DNA of 64,000 nucleotides from Amycolatopsis lurida (GCF_900105055.1 NZ_FNTA01000004.1:3007501-3071500); one strand, 5' to 3'. Numbered from the stretch's first letter, positions 16,102 to 24,993 are shown. Translations and numbers: made by a program. The notes: a model not told the origin generated them from the letters alone.

Positions 16102-16591
16102 GCACCGAGGACCGCCGCAGGACCACCCCGCCGATGGACGACAGCTGCCCGCCGAAGAGCTCGCACCATTCGGCGGCCGTCTCGGGCGGGCCGCATTCAC
16201 CGGCCCGCTTCGCCCATTCCGCGCGGACTTCGAGGCGGTAGCCGAGGATGCCGGTCAGGGTCAGCCCGTTCCTGCTGGCGCCGACCCCGCACATGCCCCG
16301 GTAGAGCCGGGCGTCCGGCGGCCGGAATTCGGCGCTCTGCTGGACGAACCGGTGTCCCGCCGCCCCGGTCACGGTCGCGACCGGCGTGTCGATCCCGCTG
16401 ACGAACAGGCCCTTCGACAGCAGATCCAAGGCTTCCGCCTCCATCCGCTCCACCACGCCGGGCGGACGACGGCACCCGTACAGCGCGCCGTCGAAGGACA
16501 ACCCCACGGTGACCACCACCTTGCCGATCTCCAGGGTCGCCGCGGCCACCGGACTCACCGGCGGGTGGTAGCGGAACGCCGTCGCACGCAC
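16079..16591 (-). CDS. conserved hypothetical protein
   Basis: A 170-residue soluble protein of unknown family. It has several Cys and Trp residues (GCRRPPGVVERMEAEAL, RGMCGVGASRNG, AEWCELFGGQLSS) and an alternating hydrophobic pattern that suggests an alpha/beta fold. There is no signal peptide. It is convergent with the DUF4255 gene and lies 63 bp downstream of the sensor-kinase gene, so it may be the last gene of that leftward operon. I do not recognise it and give no function. Confidence 0.5.
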   Translation of the reverse strand: MRATAFRYHPPVSPVAAATLEIGKVVVTVGLSFDGALYGCRRPPGVVERMEAEALDLLSKGLFVSGIDTPVATVTGAAGHRFVQQSAEFRPPDARLYRGMCGVGASRNGLTLTGILGYRLEVRAEWAKRAGECGPPETAAEWCELFGGQLSSIGGVVLRRSSVLSLGTPP

Positions 16592-16654
16592 CCCCCGACG
16601 GTAGGTCGGCGCGCTGCCACGGCATTGCCCGATCGGGAGATCCTTGGGGAGGTC

Positions 16655-17938
16655 TTAGCGCGGGACCCGCTCGGCGGGCCAGCGCACCTCGGCCACATCG
16701 CCCGGCCGGGGCACCTTCAGGAAGAGGCTGAACACCGCGGGCTGCTTGCTCGACAGCTCCAGCCGTCCACCGTCGGCCTCGATGAGCGCGCGGGCGAGCG
16801 CGAGCCCGACGCCGGTCGAACCGCCGCCGGAGAAGCCGCGTTCGAAGATATGCGGCGCGAGCTCCTCGGGCACTCCCGATCCGGTGTCGGCGACCTCGAT
16901 GACGACGGTGCCTTCCGTGTCGCCGCGGCGAGCGGCGAGCGTGACCGTTCCCGCGCCGTGGCGCAGGGCGTTGTCGAGCAGGACGCCGACGACCTCGCGC
17001 AACCGGCCCGGCGTCGCCCTGGCCCTGAGGCCGTCGGTGACGCGGATCCGCAGATGCCTTCCTTCGGCGCGAAGCAGCTGCCGCCACTCTTCGGAGACTT
17101 CGGGAAGCACTTCCTGGAGGTTCACCGGTTCCGCGCCGACCTCGCGTGCCGCCCGTGCGGCGGCCAGCAACTCGTCGAGGGCCTCGGCGAGCCGGTCGGC
17201 CTGCTCCTGAGCGGCCTTCGCCTCGTCGACGACGTCTTGGTCGGCGTGGACGGTGAGCGGTTCGAGCCGCAGCTGCAACGCGGTCAACCGGCTCCGCAGC
17301 TGGTGGGAGACGTCGCCGACGAGCTGGCGTTCCCGCTGGACGAGCTGCGCGAGCGCCGAACCGGACGCGTCGAGCGCCTCGGCGACCATGTCGAGTTCGC
17401 CGACGCCATAGCGTTTGGGATCCGGCCGGAAATCGCCGCCGCCGAGTTTGACCGCACGATCCGCGACATGTCTCAGCGGTTTCGCGAGCCTTCGCGCGGT
17501 CACCGTCGCGACCACCGTGCCGGTGCCCACCGACAGCACGACCAGCAGCACCACCAGCAGGGTGACCTGGGTCTGGCGAGTGCGCATCGGCCCGGCGGGC
17601 ACGGCCAGCTCGACCTCACCGTGCAACGCGATCGGCGCCCGCTCGGACACCACGTCGGGGCCGGGATCGGTGCCGTAGCGCTTCTCCATCTGCCCCTGGG
17701 TGCGGACGGTCAGCAAACCGCCCTGCGGGACACCCACGCGGAGCAGATCGAGATTGATCGGCTGGCCGACGGCGATCTCGTTGTCGAGTGTCGCCGCGAT
17801 CCCGCGGGCCGAGGAGGCCAGATTCTCCCGGTTGAGGTTCTCGACCAGCTGCCACGCGGTGATCCCCAGCGGGATGCCCAGCACCGCCGCGGTGACCGCG
17901 ACGGCGAGCAGGATCGCCAGAAGGATGCGCCGGCGCAT
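16655..17938 (-). CDS. sensor histidine kinase
   Basis: A 427-residue membrane kinase. Helix 1 spans about 4-28 and helix 2 about 148-170, enclosing an extracytoplasmic domain of about 120 residues; a HAMP domain follows (TARRLAKPLRHVADRAV). The phospho-acceptor is in LVGDVSHQLRSRLTALQ, with an N-box EVVGVLLDNALRHG, G1 VADTGSGVP and G2 GSTGVGLALARALIEADGG. The start MRRRILLAILLAV gives the first membrane helix directly. It starts 1 nt after the response regulator stops, so the two form a standard operon. The signal sensed is unknown. Confidence 0.93.
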   Translation of the reverse strand: MRRRILLAILLAVAVTAAVLGIPLGITAWQLVENLNRENLASSARGIAATLDNEIAVGQPINLDLLRVGVPQGGLLTVRTQGQMEKRYGTDPGPDVVSERAPIALHGEVELAVPAGPMRTRQTQVTLLVVLLVVLSVGTGTVVATVTARRLAKPLRHVADRAVKLGGGDFRPDPKRYGVGELDMVAEALDASGSALAQLVQRERQLVGDVSHQLRSRLTALQLRLEPLTVHADQDVVDEAKAAQEQADRLAEALDELLAAARAAREVGAEPVNLQEVLPEVSEEWRQLLRAEGRHLRIRVTDGLRARATPGRLREVVGVLLDNALRHGAGTVTLAARRGDTEGTVVIEVADTGSGVPEELAPHIFERGFSGGGSTGVGLALARALIEADGGRLELSSKQPAVFSLFLKVPRPGDVAEVRWPAERVPR

Positions 17939-17939
17939 G

Positions 17940-18644
17940 CTATTCCGCGTTGAAGCGGAAGCCGACGCCGCGGACCGTGGCGATCCGCCGTTCGCCGTCG
18001 CCGTTCCCGCCGGGTTTGCCCGCCCTGCCCGCGGCTTCGTCGGCCGCGATCGCGAGCTTCCGCCTGAGCCACGACATGTGCATGTCGAGGGTCTTCGAGG
18101 TCTTCGATTCGAGGTCGTTCCACACCTCGGCGAGGATCTCGTCACGGCTGACCACCTGGCCGGCGCGGCTCATCAGCACCCGGAGCAGCTCGAATTCCTT
18201 GTTCGCCAGCTGCACCTCATGCAGGTCCACGGTGACCATCCGGGCGCCGAGGTCCATCCGCACTCCCCCGGCTTCGAGCACGTCCGGTGCCCGGCGGCGG
18301 AGCAACGCGCGGATGCGGGCCAGCAGTTCGGCCAGCCGGAACGGCTTGGCGACGTAGTCGTCGGCGCCGGCGTCGAGCCCGACCACGAAATCGACCTCGT
18401 CGGTGCGCGCGGTGAGCATCAGCACGGGCACCTCGGTGCCGCTGGCGCGCAGGCGGCGGCACACTTCGAGCCCGTCCATCCCGGGGAGGCCGAGATCGAG
18501 GACCAGCAGGTCCACCCGGTCGCTCTCGGTCGCGTCGAGGGCGGCGGGCCCGTCGCCGACGACCCGCACGTCGTACCCCTCCCGCTGGAGTGCGCGGGAA
18601 AGCGGATCGGCGATGGCCGGGTCGTCCTCGGCGAGTAGCACCAT
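17940..18644 (-). CDS. OmpR/PhoB family response regulator
   Basis: A 234-residue regulator. Receiver: EDD acidic cluster at 7-9, phospho-acceptor Asp in LLVLDLGLPGMDG, Lys in DDYVAKPFRLAEL. The C-terminal winged helix (VRMDLGARMVTV, NKEFELLRVLMSRAGQVVSRDEIL, KTLDMHMSWLRRKL) is OmpR-type. It includes an unusual Gly/Ala-rich insert (ADEAAGRAGKPGGNGDGERR) before the final strand. The ATG was chosen at MVLLAEDD; a GTG two codons upstream is possible. It is divergent from hisN with only 48 bp between, so their promoters overlap. Confidence 0.93.
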   Translation of the reverse strand: MVLLAEDDPAIADPLSRALQREGYDVRVVGDGPAALDATESDRVDLLVLDLGLPGMDGLEVCRRLRASGTEVPVLMLTARTDEVDFVVGLDAGADDYVAKPFRLAELLARIRALLRRRAPDVLEAGGVRMDLGARMVTVDLHEVQLANKEFELLRVLMSRAGQVVSRDEILAEVWNDLESKTSKTLDMHMSWLRRKLAIAADEAAGRAGKPGGNGDGERRIATVRGVGFRFNAE

Positions 18645-18692
18645 GCTCACCTGGCCAACTCTACGACTGCCGGGCGTGAAACCATCGTCACC

Positions 18693-19472
18693 GTGCCTGG
18701 CTACGAGAATGATCTGGAACTCGCCACCCGGCTGGCCGACGCCGCCGACGCCATCACCACCGCCCGGTTCCGCGCGCTCGACCTGGCCGTGGAACGCAAA
18801 CCCGACCGGACGCCGGTCACCGACGCGGACACCGCCGTCGAGGACGCCATCCGCGCGATCCTCGCCGCGGACCGGCCGGACGACGCGGTACTCGGCGAGG
18901 AACGCGGCGGCACCGCGGCGACCGGCCGCGCCTGGGTGCTCGACCCGATCGACGGGACCAAGAACTTCCTGCGCGGTGTCCCGGTCTGGGCGACGCTGAT
19001 CGCGCTGGTCGAAGATGGCACGCCCGTGGTGGGGATGATCAGCGCGCCGCTGCTCGGCCGCCGCTGGTGGGCCGCCGACGGCGACGGCGCCTGGATGAGC
19101 GACTCCGCCGGCGAGCGGCGCATCTCGGTGTCGAAGGTCGCGTCGCTCGAAGACGCGTATCTGTCCACAACGGACCTGAACTCGTGGGTGGAGTACCACT
19201 CCCGCGAGAAGTACCTCGACCTCGTGAACGCCTGTTGGGAAAGCCGCGCTTTCGGCGATTTCTGGCACCACTGCCTGGTCGCCGAGGGCGCGCTCGACGT
19301 CACCGCGGAATGCATCGTGAACCCGTGGGACGTCGCCGCGGCCCAGGTGCTGATCACCGAAGCCGGTGGCCGCTTCAGCGACCTGAACGGCGAAGCGCGC
19401 TACGACAACGGCTCGGCGCTTTCGACGAACGGTCTGCTGCACGACGAGGTCTTGGCGATCCTGGAGCGCTGA
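18693..19472 (+). CDS. hisN: histidinol-phosphatase, inositol monophosphatase family
   Basis: A 259-residue IMPase-fold enzyme; the HisN subgroup of actinobacteria removes phosphate from L-histidinol phosphate in histidine synthesis. Metal-binding motifs are LGEERGG (Glu69/70) and WVLDPIDGTKNFLRG (Asp84, Asp87), with a third Asp in NPWDVAAAQVLITEAGG. The sequence pattern is nearer HisN than SuhB or CysQ, but other phosphate substrates cannot be excluded. It starts with GTG. No other his gene is adjacent. A strong 23-bp hairpin separates it from the convergent toxin-immunity pair. Confidence 0.85.
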   Translation: MPGYENDLELATRLADAADAITTARFRALDLAVERKPDRTPVTDADTAVEDAIRAILAADRPDDAVLGEERGGTAATGRAWVLDPIDGTKNFLRGVPVWATLIALVEDGTPVVGMISAPLLGRRWWAADGDGAWMSDSAGERRISVSKVASLEDAYLSTTDLNSWVEYHSREKYLDLVNACWESRAFGDFWHHCLVAEGALDVTAECIVNPWDVAAAQVLITEAGGRFSDLNGEARYDNGSALSTNGLLHDEVLAILER

Positions 19473-19542
19473 CCGCGCGGGTGACACGTCGCGAAAGTGG
19501 CTTTCGGGACATACCTTTGGCTAGGCGCGGGCGGCGGGCCGG

Positions 19543-19595
19543 GTTGCGAAAGCCACTTTCGCAACCTTCAACGTTGCGAAAGTGGCTTTCGCAAC
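19543..19595. terminator. 23-bp perfect hairpin between convergent genes
   Basis: Perfect arms GTTGCGAAAGCCACTTTCGC... and their reverse complement enclose a 7-nt loop (CTTCAAC). Each arm is itself a near palindrome around AAGCCACTT. A further half copy, GCGAAAGTGGCTTTCG, lies at 19491-19506 just after hisN. The element sits between convergent genes and likely ends transcription from both sides. Confidence 0.65.
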
Positions 19596-19613
19596 TCCTC
19601 GCCAAGACGGGGG

Positions 19614-19889
19614 TCACTGCGCCCCGGGCATAAGGCCGACGGCGCCGCGCGCGACCTGCGACCAGGCGAGACGTCCGAAGAGGTAGTGGCAGGCGACCTG
19701 CTCGCTGGTGAACCGGGCCCAGTCGTACCGGTTGCCCTGCTCCCGCCAGAAGACCTCCCAGGCGGGCTCGGCGCCTTCCTCCTCGGTGCGCATGAGGCAC
19801 CACGCATTGTCCGTCTCCGCACCGACCGACACCACTTCGGGCGGCACGCCCAGTGCGGCCAGCCACCGCAGGATCGTTCCCGTGTTCAC
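19614..19889 (-). CDS. probable immunity protein for the TNT toxin
   Basis: A 91-residue soluble protein (EVVSVGAETDNAWCLMRTEE, a Trp/Tyr-rich middle, CHYLFGRLAW). Its GTG overlaps the stop of the TNT-domain toxin gene by 4 bp, the usual layout of a toxin followed by its immunity gene. I do not recognise a named family; the mycobacterial TNT inhibitor IFT is larger. The function is inferred from position, size and coupling only. Confidence 0.55.
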   Translation of the reverse strand: MNTGTILRWLAALGVPPEVVSVGAETDNAWCLMRTEEEGAEPAWEVFWREQGNRYDWARFTSEQVACHYLFGRLAWSQVARGAVGLMPGAQ

Positions 19890-20686
19890 CGAACCTCCCC
19901 CGTGACGTCCGCCAGGAAGCCCAGCGTGACGAGTTCATCGGCGCCCAGCACGGTGCGGAAGCACACCCCGCCGCCGGGCTGGCCGAACCATCCGGCGGTC
20001 ACCGAGCGCCAGACCGGCAGCGCCCGCACGACGCGGTAACGCCGGTACGAGGTGATCTGATCGGGTGGCAGCGAACGCATCGAAAACAAGGTCGCGTCCT
20101 CGGCGAGGAGCCGGCCGTGCTGATCCCCGAAGCGGTCGAGAAGGGTGCCCACTTCGAGCATCACGGGCCTCGCCGGAAGGGCGTCGTCCGGCCACAGGTA
20201 GCCCGTCTCAGTCACGAAACGCGCTTTCCAGTCCTCTTCGGACATTCCGCCCCACGGATCGTGGCCCCTGGTCAACTCGGCCGGGGGCGTGACGCCCGGA
20301 GCCGTCGGCGAGCGCCGGAAACCGCTGCTGACGTGGGACAACGCGTCCAGGTCGTCGAGCACGTCCGCCTCGGGATGGTCCTGCGGGCCGGAACCGCCCT
20401 CGGGAAGCGGCAACTGGCGCGCGGGTTTGCCCATCGCGACCGGCAGATGCCCGATGGGGAACATGTGCACGAGGAACAGCGCGATCACGCTCTCCCGCTC
20501 GGTCCGCAAGGCCCCCATCGGAGGTGGAGCGGCGGGCTGGGGCGGAAACGGCACTCGCAGCGGCGCCACCGCGGGCGGCCACGGCGAGGGCGCGTACGGA
20601 GCGCGTGCCCCGTGCGGCGGGGTCGGGGCGTCGTATTCGGCGGGCAGCCGGATCGGGCCCGTTCCGGCCTCGCTCGGATCGGTCAC
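19886..20686 (-). CDS. TNT-domain (NAD+ glycohydrolase-type) toxin
   Basis: A 266-residue protein with a Pro-rich first 60 residues, a conserved hydrophobic segment (ESVIALFLVHMFPIGHLPVA) near 65-84, and a C-terminal TNT domain at about 160-250. Domain marks are GYLWPDDALP, GTLLDRFGDQHGRLL with Arg185, MRSLPPD and AGWFGQPGGG with Gln236; these match the tuberculosis necrotizing toxin family, which hydrolyses NAD+. There is no signal peptide and no WXG or LXG export domain. GTG start preceded by GGGGGAGG. A small coupled gene follows, likely immunity. Whether it acts inside the cell or is exported is not clear. Confidence 0.8.
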   Translation of the reverse strand: MTDPSEAGTGPIRLPAEYDAPTPPHGARAPYAPSPWPPAVAPLRVPFPPQPAAPPPMGALRTERESVIALFLVHMFPIGHLPVAMGKPARQLPLPEGGSGPQDHPEADVLDDLDALSHVSSGFRRSPTAPGVTPPAELTRGHDPWGGMSEEDWKARFVTETGYLWPDDALPARPVMLEVGTLLDRFGDQHGRLLAEDATLFSMRSLPPDQITSYRRYRVVRALPVWRSVTAGWFGQPGGGVCFRTVLGADELVTLGFLADVTGEVR

Positions 20687-20841
20687 CGCACCTCCCCCAA
20701 GGAATCGGACCCCACCGGTGGACGGGGGAGGCAGCGGACAGGACGCGTTACGACCTTAGCGCCGACCGGCGGTCTCGTCGGCGGATACCCGAAAGCGCGG
20801 CAAGGCCCGCGCGGGCGGCTCGTCCGCGAGTTCCGCGAACC

Positions 20842-21774
20842 TCATCCGGCGAGCGCGTTGACCACCCGGGACGGACTCGGCCTGCCCAGCTTCCCGGCCA
20901 TCCACTTGCTCGTCGCCACCAGCGCGTCGAGGTCGACACCGGTTTCGACGCCGAGGCCGTCGAGCATCCACACGAGGTCTTCGGTGGCGAGGTTCCCGGT
21001 GGCCGATTCGGCGTACGGGCAGCCGCCGAGCCCGCCGGCCGAGGAGTCCACAGTGGACACACCGCAGCGGAGGGCGGCCAGCGTGTTCGCGAGCGCCTGG
21101 CCGTAGGTGTCGTGGAAATGGACGGCCAGGGTGCCGACGTCGGCGAACTGCCCGATCAGCGCCTCGACCTGTCCCGCGGTGGCGACGCCGATGGTGTCCC
21201 CGAGCGAGAGCTGCGAGCAGCCGAGGTCGAGGAGCCGTTTACCCACTCCGGCGACCTGCTCGGCCGGGACGGCGCCCTCCCACGGGTCGCCGAAGCACAT
21301 CGACACGTACCCGCGGACGTCGAGACCTTCGGCCCGCGCCCTGGTGACGACCGGCTCGAACATCGCGAACTGATCGTCCACCGTCGAGTTGAGGTTCTTC
21401 TTGGCGAAGGTTTCGGTGGCGCTGGCGAAGATCGCGATATGCGAGACCCCGGCCGCCAGCGCCCTGTCCAGCCCGCGTTCGTTCGGGACGAGCACCGGGT
21501 ACCGGACGCCTTCGCGCTTTTCGAGTCCGGCCAGGAGCTGCTCGGCGTCGGCCAGCTGCGGCACCCATTTCGGGCTCACGAAACTGGTTGCTTCGAGCGT
21601 GGTCAGCCCGGCGCCGGCGAGCTTGTCCAGGAACTCCAGTTTGACCTCGACCGGGACGATCGACTTCTCGTTCTGGAGACCGTCACGCGGACCGACCTCC
21701 CAGATCGTCACCCGCTCCGGCAACGCGGCGGCCGACGGGACGCGGTCGGGCAGCCCCAGCTCTCGCGTGCCCAT
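20842..21774 (-). CDS. hydroxymethylglutaryl-CoA lyase
   Basis: A 310-residue TIM-barrel enzyme that splits HMG-CoA to acetyl-CoA and acetoacetate, the last step of leucine degradation. Signatures: WEVGPRDGLQNE with catalytic Arg-Asp, ATSFVSPKWVPQLAD, HFHDTYGQALAN (metal His pair) and the lyase signature GGLGGCPYAESATGN with the catalytic Cys. The ATG start overlaps the stop of the PH-domain gene by one base. Related Mycobacterium genes lie elsewhere, but acyl-CoA carboxylase genes are in the same window, which fits branched-chain acyl-CoA catabolism. Confidence 0.92.
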   Translation of the reverse strand: MGTRELGLPDRVPSAAALPERVTIWEVGPRDGLQNEKSIVPVEVKLEFLDKLAGAGLTTLEATSFVSPKWVPQLADAEQLLAGLEKREGVRYPVLVPNERGLDRALAAGVSHIAIFASATETFAKKNLNSTVDDQFAMFEPVVTRARAEGLDVRGYVSMCFGDPWEGAVPAEQVAGVGKRLLDLGCSQLSLGDTIGVATAGQVEALIGQFADVGTLAVHFHDTYGQALANTLAALRCGVSTVDSSAGGLGGCPYAESATGNLATEDLVWMLDGLGVETGVDLDALVATSKWMAGKLGRPSPSRVVNALAG

Positions 21775-22355
21775 CAGCGGCGCCGGTTTCCGCGCGGCGG
21801 GTGCCCCTGCGGCGGAAGCGGTTCGGTCTGCTGGGGCGCGGGGGCACCCGGCGCGAAGTCGTCGTACGGGTTGTCGTTGACTTCGCGGTAGATGACCGTG
21901 TGCACGCGCTCGACCTTGGGGATGTCGTCGAATTTCAGCGGTTCGTCCGAAGCGGACTCGATCACCAGCGTGCCGCAGCCGAACACACGGTCCAGCAGCC
22001 CGTGCTCGAACTGGACGCTGTTGATCCGCGACAGCGGGATGTCGATCCCGGTCCGCTTGAGCACCCCCTCGCGGGCGATCAGCCGGTCCGTGGTCACGAT
22101 GAAATGCGTCGTCCGCCAGCGGACGAACGGCGCCAGGAAGAGCCACACGACGAGACCGAGCCCGACCGCCGCGATCGCGATCTCGGCGATCAGGTCCCAC
22201 GGGGCGGTCGCGTCCTTCGCGACGACGGCCAGCCAAATCCCCACGCCGAGCGTGACGATCAGCGCGAGGAACGGGAAGATCAGCATCTTGAAATGCGGGT
22301 GACTGTGCACCACGACGTGCTCGTTTTCGCTGAGCAAATCGTCCGGATAGGCCAC
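21774..22355 (-). CDS. PH-domain membrane protein (bPH2 type)
   Basis: A 193-residue protein with two membrane helices (about 28-46 and 58-80) followed by a bacterial PH-like domain: TTHFIVTTDRLIAREGVLKRTGIDIPLSRINSV and GCGTLVIESASDEPL. It corresponds by position and layout to Rv3278c, beside birA in mycobacteria. The C terminus is Pro/Gln-rich. The GTG start (AYPDDLLSENE) has GGGAG 8 nt upstream; a longer frame adds unlike residues. Function unknown. It lies between birA and HMG-CoA lyase on the same strand. Confidence 0.85.
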   Translation of the reverse strand: MAYPDDLLSENEHVVVHSHPHFKMLIFPFLALIVTLGVGIWLAVVAKDATAPWDLIAEIAIAAVGLGLVVWLFLAPFVRWRTTHFIVTTDRLIAREGVLKRTGIDIPLSRINSVQFEHGLLDRVFGCGTLVIESASDEPLKFDDIPKVERVHTVIYREVNDNPYDDFAPGAPAPQQTEPLPPQGHPPRGNRRR

Positions 22356-22452
22356 GACGGACGCTCCCAAAGTGTGTTCGGCGCTGGTGAGCTCACCGTA
22401 CCGGCGAACGGTCCCGGCGGAAGAGGAGACGCCGGAAAACGAGACGCACGGA

Positions 22453-23277
22453 TCAGGCCTTGGCGGGCCGCACGTGGACGACGTCTCCGGCGAACACCGT
22501 GTACCGCTCACCACCAGGAACGTCGACCTGGAGCTGTCCGGCGGGATCGATGTCGGCGGCGCGTCCGGTCAGCGCCGAACCATCGGGCAGCTGGACCTCG
22601 ACGTCCTGGCCCAGCGTGGCGCAGTACCGGCGGTAGTCCCCGAGCAGTCCGGCTTCGGCCAGTGACCCGCCGGCGAGCCGCCAGCGGCGTTCGAGCTCGT
22701 CGAAACCGGTGAGCAGCCGCGAGGCGATCTCGGCGCGATCGGTCTCCGTCGCGCCCTGCTCGGCCAGCGAGGTCGCGGGCAGGCCGCCGGGCCCGGCCGG
22801 GACGTTCTCGCCGAGCGGCAGCACGTTCAGGCCGATACCGAGAATCACGGTGGTGTCGTCACCGGCGACGGCCTCCGCCAGGATGCCCGCGCATTTGGCG
22901 CGCTCGGGCCCGGCGAGGACGTCGTTCGGCCACTTGAGGACGGCGTCGACGCCGAGGCCCGCGGCGACCTCCCGGACCGCGAGGCCCGCGACCACGGAAA
23001 GTGACCCCAAATTGGCGAACGGAACGCCGCCGGGACGCAGCAGGACACTGATGTAGAGGCCCGACCCCTTCGGCGAGGCCCACTGCCGCGCGCGGCGGCC
23101 GACACCGGCCGTCTGCTCTTCGGCGATCAGCACAGTGCGGTCTTCGGCGCCCCGCGTGGCGGCTTCCCGCAGGTCGGCGTTGGTGGACCCGGTACTCGCC
23201 ACAACCTGGATCGCGGCGTACCGGCCGGACAGCGTGGCACCCAGACGCCTTGCGTCGAGCGCTCCCGTCTCACTCAT
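22453..23277 (-). CDS. birA: biotin-[acetyl-CoA-carboxylase] ligase
   Basis: A 274-residue biotin protein ligase that activates biotin to biotinyl-AMP and attaches it to the Lys of the AccA3 carrier domain. Motifs: STGSTNADL at the start of the catalytic domain, EEQTAGVGRRARQWASPKGSGLY (biotin-binding GRGRR-type loop, here GVGRRAR), LKWPNDVL and CAGILAEAV. There is no N-terminal DNA-binding domain, so it is the monofunctional actinobacterial type. Its substrate gene accA3 is in the same window at 47.5 kb. Confidence 0.95.
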   Translation of the reverse strand: MSETGALDARRLGATLSGRYAAIQVVASTGSTNADLREAATRGAEDRTVLIAEEQTAGVGRRARQWASPKGSGLYISVLLRPGGVPFANLGSLSVVAGLAVREVAAGLGVDAVLKWPNDVLAGPERAKCAGILAEAVAGDDTTVILGIGLNVLPLGENVPAGPGGLPATSLAEQGATETDRAEIASRLLTGFDELERRWRLAGGSLAEAGLLGDYRRYCATLGQDVEVQLPDGSALTGRAADIDPAGQLQVDVPGGERYTVFAGDVVHVRPAKA

Positions 23278-23357
23278 TCGTCCAGAATATGAGAGTCCCC
23301 CTAACGTGCAAGGCGTTCGCTCGTTACGCAGAGGTGGTCTCCAATAACCTGGACGGC

Positions 23358-24473
23358 GTGACTGAGCCCGACCCGGCCCCGAGCGCGCCCGAAACCAGCC
23401 GGAAGAAGTCGTGGGCACACGGCGTGGCGATGCGCGGCCTGGTCGCCCTCCCCCTGGTCGCGGGGCTCGCGACGGCGGGCTGGCTGCTCGCGGGCGGCAA
23501 CGATCCCGCACCCGCGGACGGGCGCCAGCCGATTCCCGTTCCGGCCGCCAAGCAGGATCCGGCCACCGTCGGCGGCGGCGCGGGCCCGTCGGTGCTAGAA
23601 GTCAGCGCACCGGTGAAGGCGCAGGAGACGCCGAAGGGCGCCCGGCCGCTCGAAGAGTGGGCGAACAAGCTCGCCGGGGCGCTCGACATCCCGGCGAAAT
23701 CGCTCATGGGGTACGCGAACGGCGAACTGGCCCTGCGCGGCGAGCAGCCGAACTGCCACCTGTCCTGGGTCACCCTCGCCGGAATCGGCGCGGCGAGCTC
23801 GAACCACGGGCGCGGCGGCGACAACCCCCTCGGCCTGTCGGCGCAGCAGTGGAAGAAGCACGGCGCGTCGATCCCCGGTATCGCGAAACCCGCGCTCACC
23901 GATCCGGACTCCGCCTCGGTCGCCGCCGGCCGCGCCCTGTGCGCTTCCGGAGCCGACCTGGGCGGCGGCAACGGCTGGTGGAAGGCCATCGCCGGCTACC
24001 AGGGCGGCAAGGGCAACGACGCCGAACTGTTCCGCCAGCGGGTCCTGGGCAACGCTCAGCTGTACGCGACCCTGTCCCTCGATCCGGCACGTTCCGCCAG
24101 CCCGGCCGTGAAGGCGACCCGGTTCGCCCTGGGTCAGCTGGGTCTCCCGTACGTGTGGGGCGGCAACGGCCCCGAAGCGGGCGCGGCGGGCTTCGACTGC
24201 TCCGGGCTGACCAAGAAGTCCTACGACGAAGCCGGGATCTCGCTCCCGCGGACCGCGGACAGCCAGTTCCGGGCGCTGCCGCAGGTGCCCGGCGAGCCGA
24301 AACTCGGGGACCTCGTGTTCTACGGGAACCCGGCGACGCGGATCCACCACGTCGGGCTGTACCTCGGGAACGGGCTGATGATCAACGCGCCCACCGAGGG
24401 CCAGGCCGTCCAGATCCACACGTATCACTCGAAGGGCGACGACTACACCGGCGCGGGACGGCCCGCGGCCTGA
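23358..24473 (+). CDS. NlpC/P60 cell-wall hydrolase
   Basis: A 371-residue envelope protein. A membrane anchor spans about 25-46. A middle domain (about 110-235) has lytic-transglycosylase-like motifs (HLSWVTLAGIGAASSNHGRG, NPLGL). The C-terminal NlpC/P60 domain (about 245-371) has catalytic Cys in GAAGFDCSGLTKKSYD and His in IHHVGLYLGNGLMINAP. It likely cuts peptide bonds of peptidoglycan outside the membrane. The GTG start gives a short polar N terminus before the anchor. It is divergent from birA with an 80-bp gap. Confidence 0.88.
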   Translation: MTEPDPAPSAPETSRKKSWAHGVAMRGLVALPLVAGLATAGWLLAGGNDPAPADGRQPIPVPAAKQDPATVGGGAGPSVLEVSAPVKAQETPKGARPLEEWANKLAGALDIPAKSLMGYANGELALRGEQPNCHLSWVTLAGIGAASSNHGRGGDNPLGLSAQQWKKHGASIPGIAKPALTDPDSASVAAGRALCASGADLGGGNGWWKAIAGYQGGKGNDAELFRQRVLGNAQLYATLSLDPARSASPAVKATRFALGQLGLPYVWGGNGPEAGAAGFDCSGLTKKSYDEAGISLPRTADSQFRALPQVPGEPKLGDLVFYGNPATRIHHVGLYLGNGLMINAPTEGQAVQIHTYHSKGDDYTGAGRPAA

Positions 24474-24522
24474 ACCGGCCAGAACCCCCGTTACCCCGGC
24501 ACCGGCGGTTACCGTGGCGCCC

Positions 24523-24993
24523 ATGCGTTCGATCGAGTTCCGCAGGGTCTCCCGGAGACCGGCCGAGCGGGAAACGTCGCTTCGATTCCTGATCGACGGC
24601 GTTTCTTTCCTGGAGTTGGTGCGCGAAGCCGAACTTCCCGGCGCGCTCGCGGAACAGAAGGAGCGCATCGAGGAATGCCCGTCGGAGCCCGCCCCTTTGC
24701 TCGCCGGGGATTACGCTCCCTCGACGCGTCTTTCCGCCGAGCATCTGCTCGGCGGGGCGCCGGATCGCGTTCCACACGGCGTCGAAGACGACGAGCACCT
24801 CTTGCTGGGGTGCACCTGCGGTATCGACGACTGCTGGGCGCTGGTGGCGAAGATCGCGCTCGGCGAGGACACGGTGATGTGGTCGGGTCTGCGCAATACG
24901 TACCGGGACTGGGATTACGGCAGCATCGGTGAGCTGACGTTCTCGCGACAGGACTACGAGAGGTCGCTTCGCGCCGCTTTCGGCGCCGGATAG
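24523..24993 (+). CDS. conserved hypothetical protein
   Basis: A 156-residue soluble protein with no signal. It contains a Cys motif in LLLGCTCGIDDCWALVAKI and an aromatic segment NTYRDWDYGSIGELTFSRQDY, both typical of a small uncharacterised actinobacterial family of this size. ATG chosen over a GTG three codons upstream. The 3' end overlaps the convergent histidine-phosphatase frame by 40 bp. I cannot assign a function. Confidence 0.6.
   Translation: MRSIEFRRVSRRPAERETSLRFLIDGVSFLELVREAELPGALAEQKERIEECPSEPAPLLAGDYAPSTRLSAEHLLGGAPDRVPHGVEDDEHLLLGCTCGIDDCWALVAKIALGEDTVMWSGLRNTYRDWDYGSIGELTFSRQDYERSLRAAFGAG

Noticed and set aside
19614..19889. SUKH or IFT family assignment for the small gene
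   Set aside because: Length and motifs do not match what I know of either; only its position supports an immunity role.
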